Assembly: GCA_016708025.1 (NCBI GenBank)
Contig: JADJGQ010000001.1
Coordinates: forward strand, 248,001-312,000
DNA: 64,000 nucleotides
Source: a bacterium
Lineage (GTDB): Bacteria > Zixibacteria > MSB-5A5 > GN15 > FEB-12
Reading direction: 5' to 3'
Positions 35,167-42,977 of this stretch are shown here, piece by piece. A model generated the notes under the pieces. The model did no database searches. It was not told where the DNA came from and was given only the letters and a program-made list of their open reading frames with translations. Made by a program: the position numbers and the translations under genes. Position 1 is the stretch's first letter. Each line of letters opens with the position of its first letter.

Positions 35167-36405
35167 CTAGTACGTTACTACTACCCAAACCTGGGTACAG
35201 AAAGCCGAGAAGTTGCTGTTTTGACCGCGAAGATCAACTCCCGCCTGAAGATTGTTGATATCACTCCAGGTCCAGGCGACCCCCGTCGCTGGATTCGTAT
35301 TCCAGCTATGCGAATAGTCCGTCCAGGTGGTGGTCAGCGCGTTGGTCGTCCCAGTGTACACATTGCCGCCTGTCCGGATAACCGCTCGGCAATCCCCCTG
35401 TGTATGCTCTCGCTTGCAACGGATATAGACTGTTACGCTGATCGGCGCACAGGACTGTGACGCCGGGTCCGGCAGTCGATAGACATCATCCGCCCAGGAG
35501 TTGTCCGCGCGTTCCACGTAACTCGTATTATCATCTGCTGTCGTTTCATCGACACATTGCCAGCCCGCTCCGGAACTCGGGATCAGGTCATCAAAGTTAC
35601 CTACGCCATCCGGTCGAAGTAGTACTGATCCCGAACAACTCCCGCCACCTCCGGCAGAAAAGTACCCTGCCGTGAACTTGAATACCGGCGGCGAGCTGTT
35701 TACATGTCGTGGCAATACCGTCACATACCGCTCGAGCGTGTCATTCTGGGGAAGGTAGATCACGTGCAGTTGGTGCGTCCCGACTGGAATACTGTCGAGT
35801 GTGAACTCACCCGATCCGTTCGGCGTGTAATTTTTGGAGGACATTCCGCCCGCCCCGTTTGGAATCGTCACGCGTACCCGCACCGAATCTTTCTTGATTG
35901 TCCCCGGCAATGAATCATTGTCGTCGGCGACTATCCCCAAAAACTGATTGCTGAGATAATCGGTGGTAGCATCGGCGATCTTTTTGGTGATACTGCTGCC
36001 ACCACCAGTCGAACTGATGGTCAATCCACCCGAGTAGGAATACGCCGCTCCCCATTCATCCAGCCGATAGCTCACGGTATCCTGGGCAAAACCACTTGGG
36101 ATATATGGGCCATCCCATGTGCTGTATCCGGGATTACTGTACAGTGCTGTCAGACTGGACGGAAATGAACCGATGTCGCCGACATACCCAAAATCCGTGC
36201 GATGAAAATCTGCTGTCAAACTTGGATTGCCGACAATCGCTGTCGCCAGCATCTCCATCTCTCGCTCCGTCTCGATTCGCCTGGCATCATTGATGGTCGA
36301 GGTCATACTTCGCATCGCCACCGCCGCCAGTATGCCGATCACCGCGATCACTACCAGCAGTTCGACAAATCCGAATCCATCCTCCCGGCGAAGTTTTTTC
36401 ACCAT
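35167..36405 (-). CDS. Pseudopilin-like protein 2 (long form)
   Basis: 412 aa, co-directional with its neighbours. Leader of 10 residues, then FGFVELL (E5). It has GYVGDIGSFPSSLTALYSNPG and a middle beta-domain with IPVGTHQLHVIYLPQNDT. The C-terminal extra domain is the same as in protein 3 (TTTWTDYSHSWNTNPATG, WTWSDINNLQAGVDLRG, CTQVWVVVTY). Starts 7 bp inside the end of gene 1. Confidence 0.8.
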   Translation of the reverse strand: MVKKLRREDGFGFVELLVVIAVIGILAAVAMRSMTSTINDARRIETEREMEMLATAIVGNPSLTADFHRTDFGYVGDIGSFPSSLTALYSNPGYSTWDGPYIPSGFAQDTVSYRLDEWGAAYSYSGGLTISSTGGGSSITKKIADATTDYLSNQFLGIVADDNDSLPGTIKKDSVRVRVTIPNGAGGMSSKNYTPNGSGEFTLDSIPVGTHQLHVIYLPQNDTLERYVTVLPRHVNSSPPVFKFTAGYFSAGGGGSCSGSVLLRPDGVGNFDDLIPSSGAGWQCVDETTADDNTSYVERADNSWADDVYRLPDPASQSCAPISVTVYIRCKREHTQGDCRAVIRTGGNVYTGTTNALTTTWTDYSHSWNTNPATGVAWTWSDINNLQAGVDLRGQNSNFSAFCTQVWVVVTY

Positions 36406-37160
36406 AACTCCTCCGCCAGCGAGACATTGAAATAATTGACCTCTCCCGGCATTACCAACAGACTGCGACGGACCGTGTCGCTGGTAGGAAGATAGATCAC
36501 TCGCATATCATGAGCGCCGGACGGGATCGAATCGAAAACCACCAGTCCATTACGATTCGGGTAACTTGTTTTGGTGGTTATGCCGCCGGTGCCATTGGGA
36601 ACTAATATCTGGCAACGGACCGAGTCCTTATGCGAATCCCCCGGCGGATTTTTGGTTGCGTCCAACACGGTGGTCTTCACTTGATTACGCAACAGGTCAT
36701 TCAGGCTCGCGCCCAGCGATCTGGTTATGGTCGTTCCACCCCCAGTCGCCGTCAAAGTCAGCCCGCCGGAATACGCTATCAATCCTCCCCAGCCATCCCG
36801 TTTGAATAGATCAGGGCTTCCACCATAGCTAAAGAGATCCTGTAGATAAGGGCCGTTCCAGGTCGCATAGCCGCCCGGATTCGTCACCAGCGCATCAAGG
36901 TTTGGGGGGAGAGCGCCAACATCACCAACATATCCATTGATGATCTGACCGGTGTTCGCAGGATCATGGAAATTCCCGGCAATCGCCGTCGCCAGGCGGT
37001 TCAGTGCCTGTTTCGTTTTCTCCGTGCGCGAGGTCTCATTTGCTCCGCGCAAAGAACGCACTGCTACCGTGGCCAAGATCGCCACAATGACTACCGACAC
37101 CACTAGCTCAACCAACGTATATCCGTGGCGATCTGCCCGTATGAGTAAACGCTTTTCCAC
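36399..37160 (-). CDS. Pseudopilin-like protein 1 (short form)
   Basis: 253 aa, first of the four genes. Leader of 13 residues, then YTLVELVVS (E5); GYVGDVGALPPNLDALVTNPG near residue 75; middle beta-domain with IPSGAHDMRVIYLPTSDT and AEELW at the end. Lacks the extra C-terminal domain of genes 2 and 3. Starts with GTG 37160 behind GAGAAG. The divergent pore-forming lipoprotein begins 250 bp away. Confidence 0.8.
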   Translation of the reverse strand: MEKRLLIRADRHGYTLVELVVSVVIVAILATVAVRSLRGANETSRTEKTKQALNRLATAIAGNFHDPANTGQIINGYVGDVGALPPNLDALVTNPGGYATWNGPYLQDLFSYGGSPDLFKRDGWGGLIAYSGGLTLTATGGGTTITRSLGASLNDLLRNQVKTTVLDATKNPPGDSHKDSVRCQILVPNGTGGITTKTSYPNRNGLVVFDSIPSGAHDMRVIYLPTSDTVRRSLLVMPGEVNYFNVSLAEELW

Positions 37161-37285
37161 TTCTCAGTAATATCGGCAGAAATCGCAAACGGCTGAAGGG
37201 TCTAAGTTCTTGCGGTTAGGATGAATAGCTCGATGCGCGACCTCCCTGACGGAAGATGATTCCAAATTGCGTCGCCTAATAATAC

Positions 37286-37314
37286 TTGACAAAATAGTCT
37301 CTGTTTGAATATTA
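37286..37314 (+). promoter_or_regulatory. Sigma-70-type promoter candidate of the pore-forming lipoprotein
   Basis: TTGACA at 37286-37291 then, after 16-17 bp, an AT-rich -10 candidate (AATATT, 37308-37313). It points to the ATG at 37410 about 95 bp downstream. The -10 match is modest. Confidence 0.5.
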
Positions 37315-37409
37315 CCGATATCGACGCGTCTATCACGTCCTTCTCATCGCACCAACGAACAGCCTTACCTCAACATTCCACTCCACCGGGAGACAAGGAG
37401 TTGTTTGTC

Positions 37410-39194
37410 ATGCCATCAAACCAATCGTGGAAATCACCAATTCTGATGCTGTACATGCTCATTTTTGCGGTTTCGCTGTTAGCAAGCTGTAGCAGCGACA
37501 AGACCTCACCGACCAAACCAGTGCAGGCGGATGTCAACGGTTATGTCGCGTCGCTTCCAGCGTGGGAGGATTTCGCCAACGTACAGGATACCGCCACTGT
37601 ACCGGTTGGTGACCTGATCGCAGAAATGTCGAACCAAGTACTCTGCACCACGACGCCATACAACATCACTCAGAACCCCGATGCTATCATCACCTTCGGT
37701 GCGGCGCCTGATGTCCTGTATCTTGGTTCGCTCATCCAGGGGGACAGCTATCTTGGCGGTCTGGGCACGATGTCGGAATTGCCGATCAGACAGCGTGCGC
37801 CACTTACCGTTGCCATCAATCTCTTCACCGGTACCGACATCTCGACTGTGGTACAGAACCCCGATGCAGCCTCTGTTCAGGACGCCCTCAATGGTCTGGT
37901 CGCCGATGCATCGGCCAACGGTCACGTTTCCGGCAGTCGGATCTCTTACAATTACAAGGAATCATACAGCGCGATGCAGGCCGCGCTGAGTCTCGATATC
38001 TCATACAAGTATATGACCTCAAGCGGGCAGGCCGCGCTCGATTTCTCCATGTCCGAAGAGAAGCATACGGTCACCGCCCTCTTCAAACAGATCATGTTTG
38101 AAGCTTATATCGTGCGGCCGCAAACACCCGGTGAATTTTTCAGTAGTGACTTCACCCAGGAGAGGCTGGATGAACAGATCTCTCTGGGTAATATCGGCCC
38201 CAACAATGTACCGGTCTATGTGGCGCGCATCCAATATGGCCGCATGCTTTTGTATTCAATGACCGCCGAGGCGTCCAGTTCGTTGCTGCAGGCCGCGGTC
38301 AGTGCAAGCTACAACGGCGTGGCATCGGTCGATGCTTCCATCCGTACGCAAGTACAAAGCCTGCTTTCCACTGCGGAAGTGAAGGTCGCAACCATCGGGG
38401 GAGATGATAACGCCGTGTTGTCACTGCTCCGCACCGGTGAACTCAAGGATTACTTCACGACCAGTGATTCTCTTACCACCGCTGCGCCTCTCGCTTATGC
38501 GTTGTGCAACCTCGCGGACGGCTCACTCGCCCAGGTAAGCGAGATGACTACTTTCTCGATCAAACAATGCGGCGCGATCGGCGCCACCGCCTATACCAAT
38601 AAGTCCGAATGGTTGGGAGCCATAACCAGTATGGTCGGAGCGGGCCATACTGTCGAATTCCTGACTACCCCCGAGAATATCTCTCTGTCGAACGAATTCG
38701 GTGTCCCGCTGACCAATCAAAGTATGGGGCCGATCCTGACCTGGGATTCCTCGGCTACCCATTATCCGTTCACCTTTTATCTGCGGGCATTGGCTGGCGG
38801 GCATACCCTTGTGTATGACGACCAGGAGAGCGGACCGGCCTTCTCACCGATGGATCAGGCGCGGAGTATCAGTATTGGTGATGTTGACGATGGCGAGAAT
38901 GATGACTTTGAAATTGCAATCCCAAGCTGGCTCCCTAATACCGCGGTCTTTGCCATCGGTATCTCAGTCTGCGACAATGCCGCAGAAAGCGGCGAAGGAG
39001 GCAAGTGCTTTGGAGTGAATGGGTACTCTCAGGACCCAATGGCGCATTCGGTGCCGGCCTGTACCGGTACCCACGGCTTCGTCGGAATCGTCGCGACCAT
39101 TCCGCTGACCTCGATCCGATTCAACGAGAGTGATACGGGAGATGATATATTCGTGCGCGATCTCATTTTTGGATACCTAACCTGGGAAGAGTAG
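37410..39194 (+). CDS. CDC-like (thiol-activated cytolysin superfamily) lipoprotein with an unusual C-terminal domain
   Basis: 594 aa lipoprotein; lipobox LLASC with the acyl Cys at residue 27. Residues ~85-385 match the CDC core: helix bundle/TMH-type strands in KESYSAMQAALSLDISYKYM, the signature VPVYVARIQYGRMLLYSM (YGR at 276-278), VKVATIGGDDNAVLSLL and LAYALCNLADGSLAQVSEMT. Domain 4 with the undecapeptide and cholesterol-recognition Thr-Leu is not seen; instead residues 390-594 form a beta-rich domain with GFVGIVATIPLTSIRFNES and DLIFGYLTW. It should make pores in a foreign or host membrane, target unknown. Start ATG 37410 has AAGGAG 9 bp upstream. Confidence 0.78.
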   Translation: MPSNQSWKSPILMLYMLIFAVSLLASCSSDKTSPTKPVQADVNGYVASLPAWEDFANVQDTATVPVGDLIAEMSNQVLCTTTPYNITQNPDAIITFGAAPDVLYLGSLIQGDSYLGGLGTMSELPIRQRAPLTVAINLFTGTDISTVVQNPDAASVQDALNGLVADASANGHVSGSRISYNYKESYSAMQAALSLDISYKYMTSSGQAALDFSMSEEKHTVTALFKQIMFEAYIVRPQTPGEFFSSDFTQERLDEQISLGNIGPNNVPVYVARIQYGRMLLYSMTAEASSSLLQAAVSASYNGVASVDASIRTQVQSLLSTAEVKVATIGGDDNAVLSLLRTGELKDYFTTSDSLTTAAPLAYALCNLADGSLAQVSEMTTFSIKQCGAIGATAYTNKSEWLGAITSMVGAGHTVEFLTTPENISLSNEFGVPLTNQSMGPILTWDSSATHYPFTFYLRALAGGHTLVYDDQESGPAFSPMDQARSISIGDVDDGENDDFEIAIPSWLPNTAVFAIGISVCDNAAESGEGGKCFGVNGYSQDPMAHSVPACTGTHGFVGIVATIPLTSIRFNESDTGDDIFVRDLIFGYLTWEE

Positions 39195-39233
39195 ACGACA
39201 TTACGGATTCCATTTACGACGAGACCCAATAAA

Positions 39234-39257
39234 AAACGCCGAGTCAACTCGGCGTTT
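39234..39257. terminator. Bidirectional terminator between CDC-like gene and ferredoxin gene
   Basis: Stem AAACGCCGAG (39234-39243), TCAA loop, CTCGGCGTTT (39248-39257). T-runs on both sides (+ GATTTT; - TTTTTTATT). Serves both converging genes. Confidence 0.85.
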
Positions 39258-39285
39258 GATTTTGGTGATAGCAAGTTCGATTGAA

Positions 39286-39606
39286 CTAAAACGTATCATT
39301 ATCCCAGGTTGATTCCTTGGGGGGGATTCGTACGATCAGATCAGACTTCACCTTGCATTGGCAGGCTAGCCGTGAATGGTCGGTCAGCCCCTCGGCCTCA
39401 TCCAGCATATCCGTCTCATCCTCGGACACGGGATTCAACGTGTCAAACCCTTTTTCAATGATGATATGGCAGGTGGAGCAGGCGCAATTCCCGCCACAAT
39501 TATGATCGATCTGGATATTATTATTCAAGGCCGCGTCAAGGACGGCCGTCCCCTCGGGGACCTCGACCTCGATATCCATCGGCAAAAAACGTACTTTCGG
39601 CATTCG
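39286..39606 (-). CDS. Adrenodoxin-type [2Fe-2S] ferredoxin
   Basis: Small electron carrier of about 106 aa. Cluster ligands: CGGNCACSTC gives C36, C42 and C45, and the fourth Cys is in ACQC near residue 81. Start MPKVRFLPMDIEVEVPEG is the normal family start with AGGAGA about 10 bp upstream; a frame from 39675 would add 23 residues and overlap the gene before it. It lies with the A-type carrier, so it probably serves Fe-S assembly or a partner oxidoreductase. Confidence 0.87.
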   Translation of the reverse strand, partial: RMPKVRFLPMDIEVEVPEGTAVLDAALNNNIQIDHNCGGNCACSTCHIIIEKGFDTLNPVSEDETDMLDEAEGLTDHSRLACQCKVKSDLIVRIPPKESTWDNDTF

Positions 39607-39671
39607 ACTGACTTCTCCTGAAGGATCCACTACTTCGACCGCGATCGAACTGTTACCGGGAATCGATGTCA

Positions 39672-39935
39672 TCATTCCTCCGATCCACCGGCGCGATACA
39701 CAACAATGTTGGAATGCTCATTGCCGAACCGGATCGACTTAGCCACGCCACTCAGGCGGGCCGTGATGTACATGTAAACCCAGGGCGGAATAATAGTGGA
39801 GGAACAGCCACGCACCAATACTTTTTTCCCCGCAAACTGCGACCAATTGTAATGGGAGGCTTTATCGAGGAAGGCATCCTCTAACAGGATACCTTCGGTC
39901 ATGAATTCTTTCGGATCAAGAATGTCAAATGCCAC
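39672..39935 (-). CDS. Compact DUF2480-like protein
   Basis: 87 aa, GTG start at 39935 behind GGTGAT. The block FDILDPKEFMTEGILLEDAFLDKASHYNWSQFAGKKV is like the N-terminal half of the Bacteroidetes DUF2480 proteins (usually about 165 aa), with IIPPWVYMYITARL and a closing KSIRFGNEHSNIVVYR. Only one of the usual two halves seems to be present. Its position with an A-type carrier and ferredoxin suggests an Fe-S or redox role. Its stop overlaps the long-frame start of the ferredoxin gene. Confidence 0.6.
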   Translation of the reverse strand: MAFDILDPKEFMTEGILLEDAFLDKASHYNWSQFAGKKVLVRGCSSTIIPPWVYMYITARLSGVAKSIRFGNEHSNIVVYRAGGSEE

Positions 39936-39970
39936 GAGAGATCACCAGGCCCGGTCGAGTGACAACATAC

Positions 39971-40330
39971 TTAGCAACTGAAGGAAGACCCGCACCCGCA
40001 AGAGCGCTTGGCTTTGGGATTGCTGAACTGGAAACCGCCGCCCATCAGTCCACCTTTGTAATCAAGGGTGGTCCCGGCGAGGTACATCAGCGCCTTCAGA
40101 TCGACCCGTACTTTGAGACCGTCGAAATCAAACTCGCGGTCGAATTCCTGCGCGTTGTTGTCAAAAGACATCGAATAGGACATCCCGGAACAACCGCCGG
40201 AAGCGACTCCGAGGCGCAAAAAGAGCCCTTCTTCGTTTTCCTCGGAAATCAACCGCTTGACTTCCGCAACCGCGTCAGGCGTAACAAAGATAACCTGTTC
40301 GGTAGTACTGGATTGGGTCTGGTCAGCCAT
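39971..40330 (-). CDS. A-type Fe-S carrier (HesB/IscA/ErpA-like)
   Basis: 119 aa. Conserved Cys47 in GVASGGCSGMSY and the C-terminal CGCGSSFSC (C111, C113 and a later Cys) bind the cluster. FVTPDAVAEVKRLI starts the fold. ATG 40330 has GGAGAG 9 bp upstream. Delivers Fe-S clusters to apoproteins. The gene is divergent from the Rrf2 regulator at 40708. Confidence 0.9.
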   Translation of the reverse strand: MADQTQSSTTEQVIFVTPDAVAEVKRLISEENEEGLFLRLGVASGGCSGMSYSMSFDNNAQEFDREFDFDGLKVRVDLKALMYLAGTTLDYKGGLMGGGFQFSNPKAKRSCGCGSSFSC

Positions 40331-40593
40331 AATGGGCAACTCTCCAAATATGTGTTAATCGCTAATATTCATCCAAGTTCACTGTCGGACGTAACCAGAT
40401 AACAAACGACCTTTCAAAAGGTTCACGAGTTGCCCGGAAATTTCATATTGACGATATCGGCAGGGAATGCGGTCAGTAAAGACCTTATTTGATAGATTAA
40501 GCAGGTCTATCAGGGAATACAAGTTATTAAGAGTCTACTTATCTACATTCAGATGGCAAAAAATCGCAAAAAATCACCTTTTTCTCAATAAAG

Positions 40594-40622
40594 TTGTGGA
40601 CTAAGGGCATCCTTTTTACTAT
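40594..40622 (+). promoter_or_regulatory. Sigma-70-type promoter of the Rrf2 gene
   Basis: TTGTGG (40594-40599), 17-bp spacer, TACTAT (40617-40622). The transcript would start near 40629, inside the first inverted repeat. Confidence 0.55.
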
Positions 40623-40624
40623 TA

Positions 40625-40641
40625 TCCACGTTAATTGTGGA
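40625..40641. promoter_or_regulatory. Inverted repeat 1, candidate Rrf2 operator
   Basis: TCCACGTTAATTGTGGA: TCCAC/GTGGA arms with a 7-bp centre, directly downstream of the -10 of the Rrf2 promoter, at the expected transcription start. Confidence 0.5.
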
Positions 40642-40665
40642 AGAAGAGATAAATGTTAATGACCG

Positions 40666-40686
40666 TCCACGTTAGCTAACTCGTGG
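40666..40686. promoter_or_regulatory. Inverted repeat 2, candidate Rrf2 operator
   Basis: TCCACGTTA at 40666-40674, then GCTAAC and CGTGG at the end; CCACG/CGTGG arms with TTAGCTAA between. It shares TCCACGTTA with repeat 1 at a spacing of 41 bp, about four helical turns. Confidence 0.5.
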
Positions 40687-40707
40687 CCCGCTAAAAGGAT
40701 ACACAAC

Positions 40708-41118
40708 ATGCAACTGTCTCGCAAAGCTGATTACGCTCTCCGTGCCATCCGGCATATCTCATCTTTGCCCAAAGGGAAACTTGGCTCGATCAATTCTATC
40801 GCCGAAGCGGAGTCAATTCCGCGCGAATTTCTCGCCAAGATCCTCAAAGACCTGACCCGCGCCGGGATCTTGGTCTCGTTTCAGGGAGTTACGGGAGGGT
40901 ATCGCCTTGCCAAGCAGCCGAAGGAAGTAACCTTCCTCGATGTGATTGAAGCGATCGATGGGCCGATCCACCTCAACCTCTGCACCGAACAGGGGACCTG
41001 CACCTGTGATCAATTCAATAAGTGCGATATGAAAGATTTCTGGTCGGTCCAGGAAGATTCGTTCAAGAAAGCCCTGTCGAAACATCACTTCGGTCGTTAC
41101 AAACGCGCCCGCGCATAA
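40708..41118 (+). CDS. Rrf2-family (IscR/NsrR-type) Fe-S sensing transcriptional regulator
   Basis: 136 aa winged-helix regulator. N-terminal wHTH MQLSRKADYALRAIRHISSL and RAGILVSFQGVTGGYRLAK; the Cys cluster CTEQGTCTCDQFNKC (C92, C98, C100, C106) is where Rrf2 proteins bind a [2Fe-2S] or [4Fe-4S] cluster. It is divergent from the A-type carrier/DUF2480/ferredoxin genes, so autoregulation and control of that module are likely. Confidence 0.88.
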   Translation: MQLSRKADYALRAIRHISSLPKGKLGSINSIAEAESIPREFLAKILKDLTRAGILVSFQGVTGGYRLAKQPKEVTFLDVIEAIDGPIHLNLCTEQGTCTCDQFNKCDMKDFWSVQEDSFKKALSKHHFGRYKRARA

Positions 41119-41146
41119 CCGAAGTTTTGGCATTCGTCCAATTGTG

Positions 41147-41180
41147 CGCCACCCCAATTTACCGGGTGGCGTTTTTTTTT
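41147..41180 (+). terminator. Terminator of the Rrf2 gene
   Basis: CGCCACCC (41147-41154), loop of about 9 nt, GGGTGGCG (41164-41171), then nine Ts. Strong rho-independent terminator. Confidence 0.88.
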
Positions 41181-41350
41181 CGGCGTCGTAACCGAGTTGT
41201 CACCATGACAATAAACCGGTTGTGCGATTCCGCCACTCCTGCGTATGTTAGATAGAGAACATGGTGCCGACAGGGCGCTTTTGTCCCTGAACCAGAGCTG
41301 CCCTCTGTTGTTTAAGATTGCAACGGCTGATGATCGAAGGAGCAAATGCG

Positions 41351-42244
41351 GTGGAGATTATGAAGCGTTTTGAAGATAGCCAGTACCGGGTGAATGTCGG
41401 ACTTGCGGAAATGCTCAAAGGCGGCGTCATCATGGATGTCACCAATCCTGAGCAGGCCAAGATCGCTGAAGATGCCGGCGCTGCCGCTGTTATGGCGCTG
41501 GAACGTGTCCCGTCCGATATCCGCGCCGAAGGCGGTGTCGCCCGTATGGCCGATCCCGACATTATAGAAGGGATCAAACGGATCGTCACCATCCCGGTCA
41601 TGGCCAAGTGCCGCATCGGTCACGTCATAGAAGCGCGCGTACTCGAATCGCTCGAAATTGACTTTATCGATGAATCCGAGGTCCTGACCCCTGCGGACAA
41701 CAAATTCCATGTCGACAAGTGGCAGTTCAAGGTCCCGTTCGTTTGCGGATGCCGCAATATCGGCGAAGCGCTCCGACGCGTCTCCGAGGGAGCCGCAATG
41801 ATCCGCACGAAGGGCGAGGCGGGGACAGGCGATGTCTCCCAGGCAGTCAAGCACCTTCGCGAGATCAATTCGCAGTTGCGCGCGCTGACAGTCATGACCG
41901 AGGAAGAGATGTACGGTTTTGCCAAGGAGAATCAGGTCTCTGTTGAGATCGTTCGCATGGTCGCGAAAACCGGCAAACTGCCGGTACCGAATTTTGCCGC
42001 CGGCGGCGTTGCCACTCCGGCCGATGCTGCACTCTGTATGTGGCTGGGAGCCGAAGCGGTCTTTGTTGGATCAGGCATCTTCAAATCCTCCGATCCGATC
42101 GGTCGCGCCAAAGCGATCGTCTCCGCCACGACGCATTGGCAGGATTACAAGATCATTGCCGAGGTCTCGCGCGGTTTGGGTGAACCCATGAAAGGGATTG
42201 CCGCCGAGTCGATCCCGACCGAGCATCAGCTTCAGACCAGATAG
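41351..42244 (+). CDS. pdxS: Pyridoxal 5'-phosphate synthase lyase subunit
   Basis: Forms PLP from ribose 5-phosphate, glyceraldehyde 3-phosphate and ammonia delivered by PdxT. About 297 aa. KGGVIMDVTNPEQAKIAEDAGAAAVMALERVPSDIR, MAKCRIGHVIEAR (catalytic Lys region) and RTKGEAGTGDV (second Lys) are seen, then FAAGGVATPADAALCMWLGAEAVFVGSGIFKS. Start GTG 41351 fits AAGGAG 8 bp upstream; ATG 41360 would give the usual 294 aa, and an ATG at 41330 is possible. Confidence 0.94.
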   Translation: MEIMKRFEDSQYRVNVGLAEMLKGGVIMDVTNPEQAKIAEDAGAAAVMALERVPSDIRAEGGVARMADPDIIEGIKRIVTIPVMAKCRIGHVIEARVLESLEIDFIDESEVLTPADNKFHVDKWQFKVPFVCGCRNIGEALRRVSEGAAMIRTKGEAGTGDVSQAVKHLREINSQLRALTVMTEEEMYGFAKENQVSVEIVRMVAKTGKLPVPNFAAGGVATPADAALCMWLGAEAVFVGSGIFKSSDPIGRAKAIVSATTHWQDYKIIAEVSRGLGEPMKGIAAESIPTEHQLQTR

Positions 42245-42315
42245 ACGTTTATCACAGGAATTCCCCAGCGGCGTGCCTTCCGGTGCGCCGTTTGACTATC
42301 AGAGGTACCGTCGCC

Positions 42316-42957
42316 GTGAATGGCACAGACAAATTGACATCCCGCAAGGCCACACAGTCTAATTTCCACAAGTTGTCTATTGGCGTTCTCGCTTTGCAGG
42401 GAGATTTTGAGAAGCATGCGAATCAAGTAATATCGCTTGGCGCCGCAGTTCGGTTGGTCAAGCTGCCTGATGACCTCAATAGTATTGACGCGCTCATCCT
42501 CCCTGGCGGTGAGTCTACGACCATGTCAATCCTCATGGACAAACATCATCTGCGGCAACCGCTTAAAGATTTTGCCCGCAACCACCCCCTCTACGGAACT
42601 TGTGCCGGTATGATTCTGTTAGCCAATAGCATACAGGACAACCAGTCCGGTGTCGCGCCACTTCAATTGATGGATATTGATGTTTTGCGGAACGGATACG
42701 GACGTCAGTTGTTCTCTTTCGAAGAAGAGATAACCGCTGAACTAGCCGGCACTACGGAAAAGCTACGCGGTACCTTTATTCGCGCCCCCCGAATTGTACG
42801 GTGCGGCAAGGATGTAACAGTGTTGGCGCGTTATCAAAACGACCCGGTACTGGTGAGGCAAGGGATGCTTCTGGCGGGTAGTTTTCACAACGAACTCGGA
42901 TCAGAAGCAACCGTTCTCCGCTACTTTTTAGATGATTTTTTTGGTGACAACCGGTAA
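42316..42957 (+). CDS. pdxT: Pyridoxal 5'-phosphate synthase glutaminase subunit
   Basis: Class I glutamine amidotransferase that feeds ammonia to PdxS. About 213 aa. LSIGVLALQGDFEKH start of the fold, GGESTTM, nucleophile Cys in YGTCAGMILLAN, and catalytic His and Glu in SFHNELG. The start is uncertain: GTG 42316 has AGAGG about 10 bp upstream and leaves a 20-residue extension before the usual LSIGVLALQ; TTG 42373 gives the plain family length but lacks a ribosome-binding site. Confidence 0.92.
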   Translation: MNGTDKLTSRKATQSNFHKLSIGVLALQGDFEKHANQVISLGAAVRLVKLPDDLNSIDALILPGGESTTMSILMDKHHLRQPLKDFARNHPLYGTCAGMILLANSIQDNQSGVAPLQLMDIDVLRNGYGRQLFSFEEEITAELAGTTEKLRGTFIRAPRIVRCGKDVTVLARYQNDPVLVRQGMLLAGSFHNELGSEATVLRYFLDDFFGDNR

Positions 42958-42977
42958 ACCGAACGTATATTACATAG

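Noticed and set aside
40340..40590. Promoter of the A-type carrier gene on the - strand
   Set aside because: I could not find a -35/-10 pair with good spacing, so no promoter is claimed.
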